This document shows, piece by piece, positions 1 through 7,948 of a DNA stretch of 26,320 nucleotides (positions are counted from its first letter, which is position 1; each line of letters starts with the position of its first letter). The notes beneath the pieces are model-generated. The model did not search any database. It saw only the letters and a program-made list of their open reading frames with translations, and had not been told where the DNA came from. This DNA comes from an uncultured Clostridia bacterium (lineage in GTDB: Bacteria > Bacillota > Clostridia > Christensenellales > UBA1242), in NCBI GenBank assembly GCA_934778125.1, contig CAKVOF010000017.1:1-26320 (forward strand). The letters run 5' to 3'. A program made the translations under genes and the position numbers.

Positions 1-27
1 TAGACACAAATTCTTAATTATATATAT

Positions 28-56
28 ATTTTAAAATATAAGTACAGAAATGTCAA
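28..56 (-). promoter_or_regulatory. Strong sigma-A-type promoter reading out of the left edge
   Basis: On the minus strand there is a perfect -35 TTGACA (51-56), a 17-bp spacer and a -10 TAAAAT (28-33). It lies just beyond the terminator that closes the rsmA transcription unit, so it probably starts a new unit for a gene left of this window. That target gene cannot be seen. The match to the vegetative consensus is read directly; activity is inferred. Confidence 0.65.
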
Positions 57-70
57 TACTCATTTTTTAT

Positions 71-107
71 AAAAAATCCAATGACACTTCTTTTTAAGCA
101 CCATTGG
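71..107 (-). terminator. Rho-independent terminator after rsmA
   Basis: On the minus strand a 12-bp stem (CCAATGGTGCTT with AAGTGTCATTGG, including three G-T wobbles) closes a 6-nt loop and is followed directly by a T-rich run (71-77). It sits about 28 bp after the rsmA stop and closes the long minus-strand run of genes. The outer six pairs are perfect and GC-containing, which makes this one of the more convincing terminators in the window. Confidence 0.8.
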
Positions 108-134
108 AGAACTTTTTATCGGGTTATATTTAGA

Positions 135-968
135 TTATCCTTTATTTTTTAATTCAGACAATAAATTACTTAGCTCCACAAATTGATCTGTGGTTAAGGT
201 TTCACCCCTAACATTTGCTTCCAAACGCATTTTTGTGAAAATTTCATCTAATTGAGATTGATTGATACTAAAACTATTTTTAAGATTGTTTTGCAAAGTT
301 TTTCTTCTCATTTGAAAGGCACTTTTTATAACATTATCTAATAATTTCCTATCATTAATTTTGTATTTATTTTTATCGATATCAATCCGAACTATTGCAC
401 TATCAACATTTGGCATTGGCATAAACATTCTTCGGCTTACTCTTCTCACTATTTTTGCGGTTCCACGGTAATCAATTGCTGGGTTAATTGCACCATATTC
501 ACTTGAACCCGCCTTCGAGCATATTCTGTTTGCCACCTCTAATTGAACCATAATAACCAATCTTGTTAACCTTGTGGCTTCTTCTAAAAATTTAAAAATG
601 ATTGGTGTTGTGATGTAATATGGAAGGTTAGCGATAAGAACATAGCTTCCTTCAAAGTTTTTCTCAATTTCTTCCATACTCGCTTTCATAATGTCTTTAA
701 AAATCACTTCAACATTTGAAGAATCTTTTAAATTTTCACTTAAAGTTTGTTTTAAATTAGTGTCTATTTCGTAACTCACAACTTTTCGTGCGTTCTCTCC
801 TAGCACTTTGGTTAGCGTTCCCGCACCAGCGCCTATTTCTAAAACATCGGTTTCGTTGTTTATTTCAGCATCTTTAACCACTGAACGCAAAAAGTTTTGG
901 TCAAATATAAAGTTTTGACCAAATTTTTTATTAAATCTAAAATCCTTATCTAAAATATTATTCCTCAA
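135..968 (-). CDS. rsmA: 16S rRNA dimethyladenosine transferase RsmA (KsgA)
   Basis: This enzyme uses S-adenosylmethionine to dimethylate two adjacent adenines near the 3' end of 16S rRNA (A1518/A1519 in E. coli numbering) during late 30S assembly. The 277-residue protein has the family start region (KFGQNF, 15-20), a SAM-binding loop (EIGAGAGTLT, 44-53) and the catalytic NLPYY motif (114-118). Length is normal. The start is uncertain: the annotated start is TTG at 966-968, with a possible AAAGG site 10 nt upstream inside the end of tatD. A GAGGA motif just inside the frame would instead suit a rare ATT start at codon 5. It follows tatD by 6 bp and is the last gene of the run, as in the B. 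subtilis metS-tatD-ksgA order, but rnmV and yabE are absent between them. Identity is certain; the exact start is not. Confidence 0.96.
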   Translation of the reverse strand: MRNNILDKDFRFNKKFGQNFIFDQNFLRSVVKDAEINNETDVLEIGAGAGTLTKVLGENARKVVSYEIDTNLKQTLSENLKDSSNVEVIFKDIMKASMEEIEKNFEGSYVLIANLPYYITTPIIFKFLEEATRLTRLVIMVQLEVANRICSKAGSSEYGAINPAIDYRGTAKIVRRVSRRMFMPMPNVDSAIVRIDIDKNKYKINDRKLLDNVIKSAFQMRRKTLQNNLKNSFSINQSQLDEIFTKMRLEANVRGETLTTDQFVELSNLLSELKNKG

Positions 969-974
969 ATTTAT

Positions 975-1778
975 TTAACCTTTATATTTTTTAAAAACAT
1001 CTTGAACATTTTTATTTGTGATTTCACTAATTTTATCAATGGAAATATTTTTTAATTCGCTTAATTTACTAGCAACATATAGTGTGTATTTAGGTTCATT
1101 GATAACTTTACCCCTAAACGGTTCAGGTGTTAAATATGGGCAATCAGTTTCCAATATTATATCTTGAATATCAATAAGTTTAATTGTTTCTTGTAAACTT
1201 TTTGCATTTTTAAAAGTTAAAATTCCGCCAACTGAAATTTTAAGACCAAGTTTTTTTATCCTTTCATAATCTTCATAACCATCTAAAAAGCAATGAATCA
1301 CCCCTCCATTTTGCAAAACATTTTTATGCTCCTCTAAAATCAATAAAACATCGTTTAGTGAATCTCGAGTGTGAATAACAACTGGCAAACTAGATTTATG
1401 AGCAATTTCAAGTTGTTTTATAAAAACTTGTTTTTGAAGCTCTTTTGTTTTTTCAATATCCGCGTTAGATGGAATATTATGATAATCTAAGCCTATTTCA
1501 CCTATTGCTAAAACTTTTGGTTCTTTAGCTAAATTTAGTAGCATTCTTTCAGTTTCTGCATTATAGCATTTCACCTCATCAGGATGAACACCAATAATTG
1601 CATATATGTTTTCATACTTTTGAGCCAAATTTACACATTCTTTTGAAGATATATCATCATATGCCACTGTAAACACACTTTTTATGCCATCACTTAAAAG
1701 AGAGTTTATTAAACTCTCTCTTTTGTTATCATATTTCGAATCTGTTAAATGAGCATGAGAGTCAATGAATTTTAGCAT
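975..1778 (-). CDS. tatD: TatD-family metal-dependent DNase
   Basis: TatD proteins are TIM-barrel metal-dependent nucleases of the amidohydrolase-like group, with 3'-5' exonuclease activity on DNA or RNA in characterised members. The 267-residue protein has the metal-binding HxH pair (H8, H10), the GEIGLDY motif with the bridging Glu (E94), the next histidines (VIHTRD, H136; IHCF, H162) and the terminal ETDCPYL motif (D212), so all expected metal ligands are present. Its ATG lies within the last codons of metG, with the two frames sharing 7 nt (1772-1778), so it is translationally coupled. tatD directly after metG is the usual Bacillota order. The family is certain; the physiological substrate is not shown by the sequence. 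Confidence 0.95.
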   Translation of the reverse strand: MLKFIDSHAHLTDSKYDNKRESLINSLLSDGIKSVFTVAYDDISSKECVNLAQKYENIYAIIGVHPDEVKCYNAETERMLLNLAKEPKVLAIGEIGLDYHNIPSNADIEKTKELQKQVFIKQLEIAHKSSLPVVIHTRDSLNDVLLILEEHKNVLQNGGVIHCFLDGYEDYERIKKLGLKISVGGILTFKNAKSLQETIKLIDIQDIILETDCPYLTPEPFRGKVINEPKYTLYVASKLSELKNISIDKISEITNKNVQDVFKKYKG

Positions 1779-3730
1779 ACCTTACTTCCATCTGGCATCT
1801 CAGTTACTGGAGACACAAGGCATAATTTATTGTTTTTCTCATCAACTGCACAAAGAATCATTCCTTCACTTAAAATGCCTTTTAATTTGATTGGTTTCAA
1901 ATTTTCAACCACAACTACTTCTTTGCCAATAATATCTTCTGGTTTATAATACTTTGCAATTCCACTAACAATTATTCTCTCTTTGCCACCCATTAGCACA
2001 GTATTTTTAAGAAGTTTATCGCTCCCCTCAACCTTTTCGCTATTAACAATCTTGCCAACAACTAAATTTACTTTGCAAAAATCATCCATTGTTATTTCTT
2101 TTATTTCTTGCATAATTTCCACTTTCTTTTCTTCTTTTTTTGAATCTTGTTTTTGCTCTATTGCACTGTTTGGTTTATCCAAGAACTCTAATTCTTTTTC
2201 AACATTAACCCTTGGGAATATTGCATCTTTTTTAGTTGTTTTAATGCCATAATTCTCAGTACTAAACTTTTTAGCCGACTCGAATGTTTGCTTTTCTTTT
2301 GGAGTGTTTAATTGATCAAAAATCTTTGCTGGAATTTCAATTAGGAATGGTTGAAGTAAAACTGTGCAAATTCTAATTGCTTCTGCCAAAACATACAAAA
2401 CCGTTTTTAATCTTTCTTTTCCTTCCTCTGATTTTGCTAAAATCCAAGGGGCTGTTAGGTCAATATATTTATTTGCATCTTTAATTACCGCAAATATTTC
2501 CCTAACCGCAAAATCAACTCTTTGGCTATTCATAAACTCTGAAACTTTTCCATATAACGCATTGCATTCATTAATTAATTGAGTGTCAACTTCATCAAAG
2601 TTATTAGGCTTTTGTATAACTCCATCAAATGATTGATTAAGCATTGCAACAGTTCTTGATACCAAGTTGCCCAGATCATTACACAAATCACTATTAATTG
2701 TTTTTAAGAAAAGTTCGCTGGTGTATGGAATATCTGTGTAGATAGGGCCTTCTTTTAATAAGTAGTATCTAAGCGAATCAACCGAATATTTCTCAACCAA
2801 TGTTCTTGGATCAAATCCATTACTCTTACTTTTTGAGATTCTATCACCTTTTAAAGTTATAAAACCTGTTGAGTGAACTTGTTTTGGTGATGGAATTCCT
2901 AACATTTCTAATAGAATAGGCCAAATAATTACGTGGAAACGAGTTATATCTCTTCCAACGATATGAACATCTGCTGGCCAAAATTTCTTATATAATTCAT
3001 CATGATCTGTTCCATAGCCAAGTGCTGAAATGTAATTGACTAAAGCATCACACCAAACATAAATAACATGCTTAGGATCAAATGGTGCCTTTATACCCCA
3101 ATCAAAAGTTGTCCTTGTGATACATAGGTCTTGAATACCTGGTTTAACAAAATTATTATATATTTCATTTTTTCTACTCTCTGGAACTAAGAAATCTTCT
3201 CTCTTAAATAAATCTTCAATAAATTTTTGATATTTACTTAGTTTTAAGAAATAGCAAGGTTCACTTGAAAACTCAACTGGTCTACCGCAGTCTGGGCAAT
3301 TGCCATCAACTAATTGGCTTTCAGTGAAAAATGTTTCGCAAGGCACGCAATAATGCCCTTCATACTTTCCTAGATAAATGTTACCATCATCAAATAGCTT
3401 TTGCATAATTTTTTCAACACATTTTATGTGTTCTTCATCAGTTGTTCTTATAAATTTATCATAACTAATTCCAAGAAGTTTCCAAAGAGATTTAAAATCA
3501 TCAACAATTTTATCAACAAACGCCTTTGGAGTTAAACCAGCTTTTTCAGCATTACGAGCAATTTTCAATCCGTGCTCATCAGAACCAGTTAAAAACATCA
3601 CATCATAACCTTGCATTCGTTTGAATCTAGCACAAGCATCGGCTAAAACTGTGCTAAAGCAATGGCCCACTGTTAAGTTGCCACTTGCATAATAAATAGG
3701 TGTGGTTATATAGTATTTTTCTTTGTTCAT
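1772..3730 (-). CDS. metG: Methionyl-tRNA synthetase with C-terminal tRNA-binding domain
   Basis: Charges tRNA-Met with methionine in the cytoplasm. The 652-residue protein starts with a class I Rossmann core (FYITTPIYY-like start; TGSDEHG at 48-54). It carries a four-cysteine zinc knuckle (C128, C131, C145, C148), a KMSKS-type loop read as RISKS (297-301), a helical anticodon-binding region, a charged linker (about 515-545) and a C-terminal EMAP/Trbp111-type OB fold (547-652) that normally mediates dimerisation and tRNA binding. The HIGH motif reads TVGH (20-23), so the first histidine is replaced by threonine; the second histidine is kept. The ATG is preceded by a good AAAGGAG site. The leader shows no T-box core. 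tatD overlaps its 3' end. Identity is certain. Confidence 0.97.
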   Translation of the reverse strand: MNKEKYYITTPIYYASGNLTVGHCFSTVLADACARFKRMQGYDVMFLTGSDEHGLKIARNAEKAGLTPKAFVDKIVDDFKSLWKLLGISYDKFIRTTDEEHIKCVEKIMQKLFDDGNIYLGKYEGHYCVPCETFFTESQLVDGNCPDCGRPVEFSSEPCYFLKLSKYQKFIEDLFKREDFLVPESRKNEIYNNFVKPGIQDLCITRTTFDWGIKAPFDPKHVIYVWCDALVNYISALGYGTDHDELYKKFWPADVHIVGRDITRFHVIIWPILLEMLGIPSPKQVHSTGFITLKGDRISKSKSNGFDPRTLVEKYSVDSLRYYLLKEGPIYTDIPYTSELFLKTINSDLCNDLGNLVSRTVAMLNQSFDGVIQKPNNFDEVDTQLINECNALYGKVSEFMNSQRVDFAVREIFAVIKDANKYIDLTAPWILAKSEEGKERLKTVLYVLAEAIRICTVLLQPFLIEIPAKIFDQLNTPKEKQTFESAKKFSTENYGIKTTKKDAIFPRVNVEKELEFLDKPNSAIEQKQDSKKEEKKVEIMQEIKEITMDDFCKVNLVVGKIVNSEKVEGSDKLLKNTVLMGGKERIIVSGIAKYYKPEDIIGKEVVVVENLKPIKLKGILSEGMILCAVDEKNNKLCLVSPVTEMPDGSKVC

Positions 3731-3919
3731 AAGTGAAACTCCTTTATGTTTTTCTGTTTTGTTGATAAATTGCCTATATATTCAAATGTTACATCCTTAA
3801 TATTTGATGTTTGCGTATTAAATTAACCGTTTGCATAATTTAAAACATATTTTATTAAGAAGTTTGAATAAAAATATTGCAAATTAATCATTTATTATTA
3901 GACTTACAAAACTATTTAA

Positions 3920-3948
3920 AGTATATCAATGAAAAATAAAAAAGTAAA
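3920..3948 (-). promoter_or_regulatory. Probable sigma-A promoter for metG
   Basis: On the minus strand: -35 TTTACT (3943-3948), 17-bp spacer, -10 TATACT (3920-3925) with a TG extension just upstream. It would give metG a leader of roughly 180 nt. No T-box antiterminator core and no terminator hairpin was seen in that leader, so its length is unexplained. Weaker alternatives exist closer to the gene. Confidence 0.45.
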
Positions 3949-3969
3949 GTGTTAACTAAAATTTTAACT

Positions 3970-3998
3970 CATATTAAGGGTAAATAATTGAATATAAT
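3970..3998 (+). promoter_or_regulatory. Possible promoter for spmAB
   Basis: TATAAT at 3993-3998 is spaced 17 bp from CATATT at 3970-3975. The same bases can be read as a sigma-E-like pair (ATATT at -35, then AATATAAT against CATACAAT after about 15 bp), which would fit a sporulation gene. However, the predicted transcript start would fall on the AAGGA ribosome site (4004-4008), which weakens either reading. Confidence 0.25.
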
Positions 3999-4014
3999 GT
4001 GTTAAGGACAAGCT

Positions 4015-4581
4015 ATGAATATTGTTTGGATTATAATTGTGTGTGTTGGGCTTATTATTTTAATTATTACTAACCCAAATATTGCATTTTCGTGTTTACT
4101 TACTGGTAGTGAAAATGCAATAAGTTTATCATTGAAATTATGGGCAATCTATGCTGTGTGGCTAGGTCTTTTAAAAATTATGGAAAATGTTGGGTTAGAT
4201 AAAAAAATAGCAAAACTATTAAACAAGCCAATAAATTTTTTATTTGGAAAAGTTCCAGATGATGCTAAAACGCAAATATCTATAAATCTTTCTTGCAATA
4301 TGCTTGGAATGGGAAATGCAAGCGTTCCTAGTGGCATTAAAGCGATGCAATTTATGCAAGGTAAAACTAAGTTTGCAACGAACGCAATGATAATGTTGAT
4401 GCTTTTAAATACTTGCAACTTGCAACTATTTCCCGCCACAATCATAGGAATGCGAATTTTTGAAGGAAGCAAAAATGCTAGTGTTATTATTATTCCAACT
4501 TTGCTTGTTTCAATTGTTTGCGTTTTTGTTTCGGTTTTACTAGTCAAAATCTTTGGCAAAATATTTAAAGATAAGGAGTAG
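4015..4581 (+). CDS. spmA: Spore maturation protein A (SpmA) homologue
   Basis: SpmA and SpmB are paired membrane proteins of the nucleoside-recognition (Gate) domain type. In B. subtilis they are needed for full spore core dehydration and heat resistance. The 188-residue protein has an N-terminal membrane helix (3-22) and the family block AVWLGLLKIMENVGL at about 47-61. The conserved central segment with LGMGNASVPSGIKAMQ (about 97-112), hydrophobic helices and a short basic tail (KIFGKIFKDKE) follow. The start ATG has AAGGA 6 nt upstream. It is followed by spmB after one base, and both lie on the plus strand inside a minus-strand run. Length and motif order match SpmA well. Relatives also occur in non-sporulating bacteria, so the gene alone does not prove sporulation. 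Confidence 0.9.
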   Translation: MNIVWIIIVCVGLIILIITNPNIAFSCLLTGSENAISLSLKLWAIYAVWLGLLKIMENVGLDKKIAKLLNKPINFLFGKVPDDAKTQISINLSCNMLGMGNASVPSGIKAMQFMQGKTKFATNAMIMLMLLNTCNLQLFPATIIGMRIFEGSKNASVIIIPTLLVSIVCVFVSVLLVKIFGKIFKDKE

Positions 4582-4582
4582 T

Positions 4583-5095
4583 ATGTTTGGTGCAATTTTC
4601 ATTCCATGTTGCATAGTTGCACTTATTGGGTATAGTTTAATAAAAAAGAAAAACGCATATAACTCATTTGTTGCCGGAGCTAAAGGTTCGTTTGATTTAG
4701 CTCTCTCAATGTTTCCATATCTAGTTGCCATATTGATTGCCATTGAACTATATAACCAAAGTGGGCTAAATAAAGTTTTATCGCAAATTTTTACTCCAAT
4801 CTTTTCAGTTGTTGGTATTCCAAGTGAATTAGCAGAACTCGTTATTATAAAAAACTTTTCTGGAAGCGGAAGTTTGGCTTTGCTTGAAAATATCTTTAAA
4901 AACTATGGTGTTGATAGTTACATATCTATATGTGCTTGCGTTATTATGGCAACTAGTGAAGCAGTGTTTTTTGTAAGTTCCGTTTACTTTTGCAAAACAA
5001 AAATAGAGAAATTGCGATATGCAATTCCCCTAGCATTATTTATGAATTTTATTAGTGCAAGTCTCTCTTGTTTTATTTGCAAGTTGTTTATTTAA
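4583..5095 (+). CDS. spmB: Spore maturation protein B (SpmB) homologue
   Basis: Partner of SpmA, with the same Gate-type membrane fold and the same proposed role in spore core dehydration. The 170-residue protein has an N-terminal helix, the family segment GAKGSFDLALSMFPYLVAILIA-like region (about 33-53), the conserved PSELAELVIIKNFSGSGSL region (about 79-97) and the MATSEAVFFVSSVYF helix (about 121-135). I chose the ATG at 4583, not an earlier in-frame ATG at 4553. AAGGAG (4573-4578) lies 4 nt upstream, the start sits one base after the spmA stop, and the extra N-terminal residues would lie inside spmA. It converges with rsmF, and the 12-bp gap contains no clear terminator. Confidence 0.9.
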   Translation: MFGAIFIPCCIVALIGYSLIKKKNAYNSFVAGAKGSFDLALSMFPYLVAILIAIELYNQSGLNKVLSQIFTPIFSVVGIPSELAELVIIKNFSGSGSLALLENIFKNYGVDSYISICACVIMATSEAVFFVSSVYFCKTKIEKLRYAIPLALFMNFISASLSCFICKLFI

Positions 5096-5107
5096 TAAAC
5101 ACAAACT

Positions 5108-6469
5108 CTAATTTCTTAAACTCTTAGGATACAAATTATTTGCAATATCTCCGTTCACTTTAAACCCACCAAGCGGAAAACCTAGATATGTGAAAACACC
5201 ATAACCTTTCAAATTCTCTTTCAGTTCTATTTGCTCACCAAAAACATATTTTTTTGCATCAGATTCATTCAATTCTATCTTTAATTTAAAGTACTCCGCA
5301 AACCCTTTAAAAAGGCTATGATTAGGCTTTATTATATCTTTTCTTAATTCACCCAAAACCGTTCCATTACACAAAACTTTTATATTATCAAAGTTTTGCA
5401 TAGTACTTGATGCTATATAGATGTTATCATTAATTTTAAAGCATTTATCAATAATTGATTCATTTAAATTCAAATGTTGATTTAAAAAATCTTGAACTAT
5501 CTTTTTTTCTTTTTGATTAAGATCGCTTTTAAATTTAACTGGTTTTTCTAAATTTTCCGTTCCCGATATTTTTCGTATAACAGCAACAAATTGCCCTGAT
5601 CCACCACACTTATGAGGATAACATCTTAGTGTTTTTTCTGTTTCAAAAGAATCAATTTTAAATCCTGGAGTTAAATTGTTTTTAAATTTTATAGGTGGCT
5701 CAACTAGTTCAAAATTGGGATTGTTTTTTAAAAAATTCGCAACAACTTTTTCGTTTTCTTCTAAATTAAAAGTGCAAGTTGAATAAACTAATGTTCCACC
5801 AACCTTTAAACAATTCTTAATATTCTCTAAAATTGAAAGTTGCCTTGTTGCGTTAGGAATAATATATTTCTCACTCCAATCAATCAATTCATCAGATTTT
5901 GCAAAAAGACCTTCACCAGAACAAGGTGCATCAACCAAAATTTTATCAAATATTAAATTTGAATTTTTAAAATCTTCTGATGTTGAGTTTGTTATAACGA
6001 AATTATTATAACCCATTTTTGTTAAGTTTTCATAAAGTATGCCGGCTCTAGACCTTATTATTTCATTTGAAACTAAAACACCATTCCCTTGCATTTTATT
6101 TAAAATTTGAATGCTCTTACCCCCTGGAGCTGAACACAAATCTAAAACATTATCACCTTTTTCAACATTTAAAAGTTCAACAGGTATCATCGCAGATGAA
6201 TCTTGACTATAAATTATTCCTGCGTGGTTTAAAAGTGACTTTCCGATTCGAAAGTCTTTTGGAATATAATAACCAAACTCGGCCAAAGTTACTTTTTCAA
6301 AACCTTTCAAATTTTGTTTCACAAAGTCTTTTTTATTTGCTTTATAATTTAATGTAACACTTTTTCTATATTCATTCTTTTCTAAATACGAATAAAAATA
6401 TTGAAAGTCCTCTTTCAATATTTCTTTCATATTATTTAAAAAACTATGTGGTAATTCATTTATTTTCAC
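5108..6469 (-). CDS. NOL1/NOP2/Sun-family rRNA cytosine-C5 methyltransferase (RsmF-like)
   Basis: Transfers a methyl group from S-adenosylmethionine to cytosine C5 in rRNA through a cysteine-linked intermediate. The 453-residue protein has the SAM loop DLCSAPGGKS (110-119), motif IV DAPCSGEG (180-187, C183) and motif VI STCTF (230-234, C232 as the attacking cysteine). A C-terminal extension (about 300-453) of the RsmF/PUA-like kind follows and ends in the typical LYPKSLRN. Start is GTG at 6467-6469, overlapping the end of rsmI by 14 bp with no strong ribosome site, so coupled translation is likely. The family is certain. RsmF is the best guess from the C-terminal domain, but the target base cannot be read from sequence. 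Confidence 0.92.
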   Translation of the reverse strand: MKINELPHSFLNNMKEILKEDFQYFYSYLEKNEYRKSVTLNYKANKKDFVKQNLKGFEKVTLAEFGYYIPKDFRIGKSLLNHAGIIYSQDSSAMIPVELLNVEKGDNVLDLCSAPGGKSIQILNKMQGNGVLVSNEIIRSRAGILYENLTKMGYNNFVITNSTSEDFKNSNLIFDKILVDAPCSGEGLFAKSDELIDWSEKYIIPNATRQLSILENIKNCLKVGGTLVYSTCTFNLEENEKVVANFLKNNPNFELVEPPIKFKNNLTPGFKIDSFETEKTLRCYPHKCGGSGQFVAVIRKISGTENLEKPVKFKSDLNQKEKKIVQDFLNQHLNLNESIIDKCFKINDNIYIASSTMQNFDNIKVLCNGTVLGELRKDIIKPNHSLFKGFAEYFKLKIELNESDAKKYVFGEQIELKENLKGYGVFTYLGFPLGGFKVNGDIANNLYPKSLRN

Positions 6470-7268
6470 TTAAATCCACAACCTTTTTATAAATTTCGCT
6501 TTTACTTAAATTATACTTTCTAGATATTAATTTTGAAATTTCAGTTTTTGTTTTGTTTTCCTTCAACAAAGCAATTATTTCATTATTAATACCTTCATCA
6601 TTGAGTTGTTTTTGCTCTTTGGTTGGTTTATTGAAAATAACCACAAACTCACCTTTCAAAACTCCATTAAACCTTTCCTTTGCATCAACAAATGTTACTT
6701 CTTCGAATTTTTTTGATATTTCTCTAACAACACAAGAATTTCTATTGGGGAAAAATTCAATCATTTTACTATAAAAATTATCAATATCATGAGGCGAAAT
6801 ATAAAAAATTAAGCAAGTATCCATATCTTTGAAACTTGATAGTAATTTACTAATCTCACTATTTTTTGTTGGTAAAAAGCCTATAAAAGTGAATGGTGGC
6901 TCAAAACCGCTTAACACAAAAGCGTTTATAAGAGCACTTGCTCCGCTTACCACTGTTACTGGCAATTTTTCTTTATGGCAAGCATTCACAAGCACACTGC
7001 CCGGATCAGAAATGCCCGGCATACCAGCATCTGAAATAAGTGCAATTTCTTTACCTATTTTTAAATCCTCTAAAATTTTATCACACATAGATTTTTCATT
7101 AAATTTATGATAAGAAACTAGTTTTTTCTTTATATTATAATTATTAAGCAAAGTTAAACTTGTGCGGGTATCTTCACAAAGGATATATTCCGCACTGTTT
7201 AAAATTTCAATTGCTCTATTTGTTATTTCACTTAAATTTCCAATAGGAGTTGCAACTAGATATAACAT
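6456..7268 (-). CDS. rsmI: 16S rRNA C1402 2'-O-methyltransferase RsmI
   Basis: RsmI methylates the ribose of C1402 in the 16S rRNA decoding centre. The 270-residue protein shows the tetrapyrrole-methylase-type fold motifs: LVATPIGNL (4-12), CEDTRTS (31-37), the glycine-rich ISDAGMPGISDPG (78-90), VVSGASA (106-112) and GFLP (130-133). A short C-terminal region with a helix-turn-helix look (KTKTEISKLISRKYNLSKSE) is typical of Bacillota members. ATG at 7266-7268 lies 2 nt after the trmN6 stop. The trmN6-rsmI order is the same as yabB-yabC in B. subtilis, although the GIY-YIG gene yazA that separates them there is missing. Confidence 0.96.
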   Translation of the reverse strand: MLYLVATPIGNLSEITNRAIEILNSAEYILCEDTRTSLTLLNNYNIKKKLVSYHKFNEKSMCDKILEDLKIGKEIALISDAGMPGISDPGSVLVNACHKEKLPVTVVSGASALINAFVLSGFEPPFTFIGFLPTKNSEISKLLSSFKDMDTCLIFYISPHDIDNFYSKMIEFFPNRNSCVVREISKKFEEVTFVDAKERFNGVLKGEFVVIFNKPTKEQKQLNDEGINNEIIALLKENKTKTEISKLISRKYNLSKSEIYKKVVDLSENK

Positions 7269-7270
7269 AA

Positions 7271-7948
7271 TTATTTGGCTATTTCTATCAAACAGCCACT
7301 TTTTCCTCCTTTAACAGCCTCAATCAATACAATGTGCGATTTCTTCTCGCTTGGTAAAATTTTAATTCGTTTTGTTTCCAACTTATATTTAGAACAAAGA
7401 TTAATCATTTCAACCAATCTTTCTTCCTTATTGCAAATATAAAACTTTCCACCAAACTTTAAAAGTTTGCTAGCTTCAAACACTATTTCTTCCAAAGTGA
7501 CTTTAACTTCGTGGCGAGCAATAAGTTTTTCTTTATTTGCACTCAAAAGCGAACTCGTATTTTCTTTTTTATATGGCGGATTGCACACAACCACATCAAT
7601 TCTTTGATCTTTTAAACACTCACTTACATTTTGAAGTTCACGATTTAAAATTTGAAATTTGCTCTCTAGATGGTTATAAAGAACACTTCTTCGACTCATA
7701 TCGGCTAGGTTTTCTTGAATTTCAACAAAAACCACTTTATCAACTATATTTTTAGCATTAATAAGTATTCCGATCACACCACTTCCTGAACACAACTCAA
7801 CAACATTTGAGTGTGGTTTACATTTCACAAAATTTGCAAGTGCAACTGCATCTGATGTGAAACAATAGCCATTTGGATTTTGAATTATTTGAAGTCCGTT
7901 TAATTGCAAGTCATCTAATCTTTCATCTTTATGGATTAATTCTTCCAT
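7271..7948 (-). CDS. TrmN6-like tRNA1(Val) adenine-N6 methyltransferase (YabB family)
   Basis: Predicted SAM-dependent N6-adenine methyltransferase. Characterised E. coli TrmN6 (YfiC) modifies A37 of tRNA-Val. The 225-residue protein has the family N-terminus (DDLQLNGLQIIQNPNGYCFTSDAV-like region, 12-34), the SAM loop ELCSGSGVIG (51-60) and the catalytic NPPY (123-126). Its ATG shares one base with the ricT stop (TAATG). The holB-ricT-trmN6-rsmI order is the normal Bacillota arrangement and supports the YabB assignment. The methyltransferase class is certain; the tRNA target is inferred from homology. Confidence 0.9.
   Translation of the reverse strand: MEELIHKDERLDDLQLNGLQIIQNPNGYCFTSDAVALANFVKCKPHSNVVELCSGSGVIGILINAKNIVDKVVFVEIQENLADMSRRSVLYNHLESKFQILNRELQNVSECLKDQRIDVVVCNPPYKKENTSSLLSANKEKLIARHEVKVTLEEIVFEASKLLKFGGKFYICNKEERLVEMINLCSKYKLETKRIKILPSEKKSHIVLIEAVKGGKSGCLIEIAK

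Noticed and set aside
3731..3913. T-box or SAM-type riboswitch in the long metG leader
   Set aside because: No AGGGTGGNACCGCG-type core, no specifier-loop structure and no terminator hairpin was found on the minus strand.
4149..4743. Minus-strand reading frames opposite spmA and spmB
   Set aside because: They are shadows of the well-supported spmAB genes and show no family motifs.
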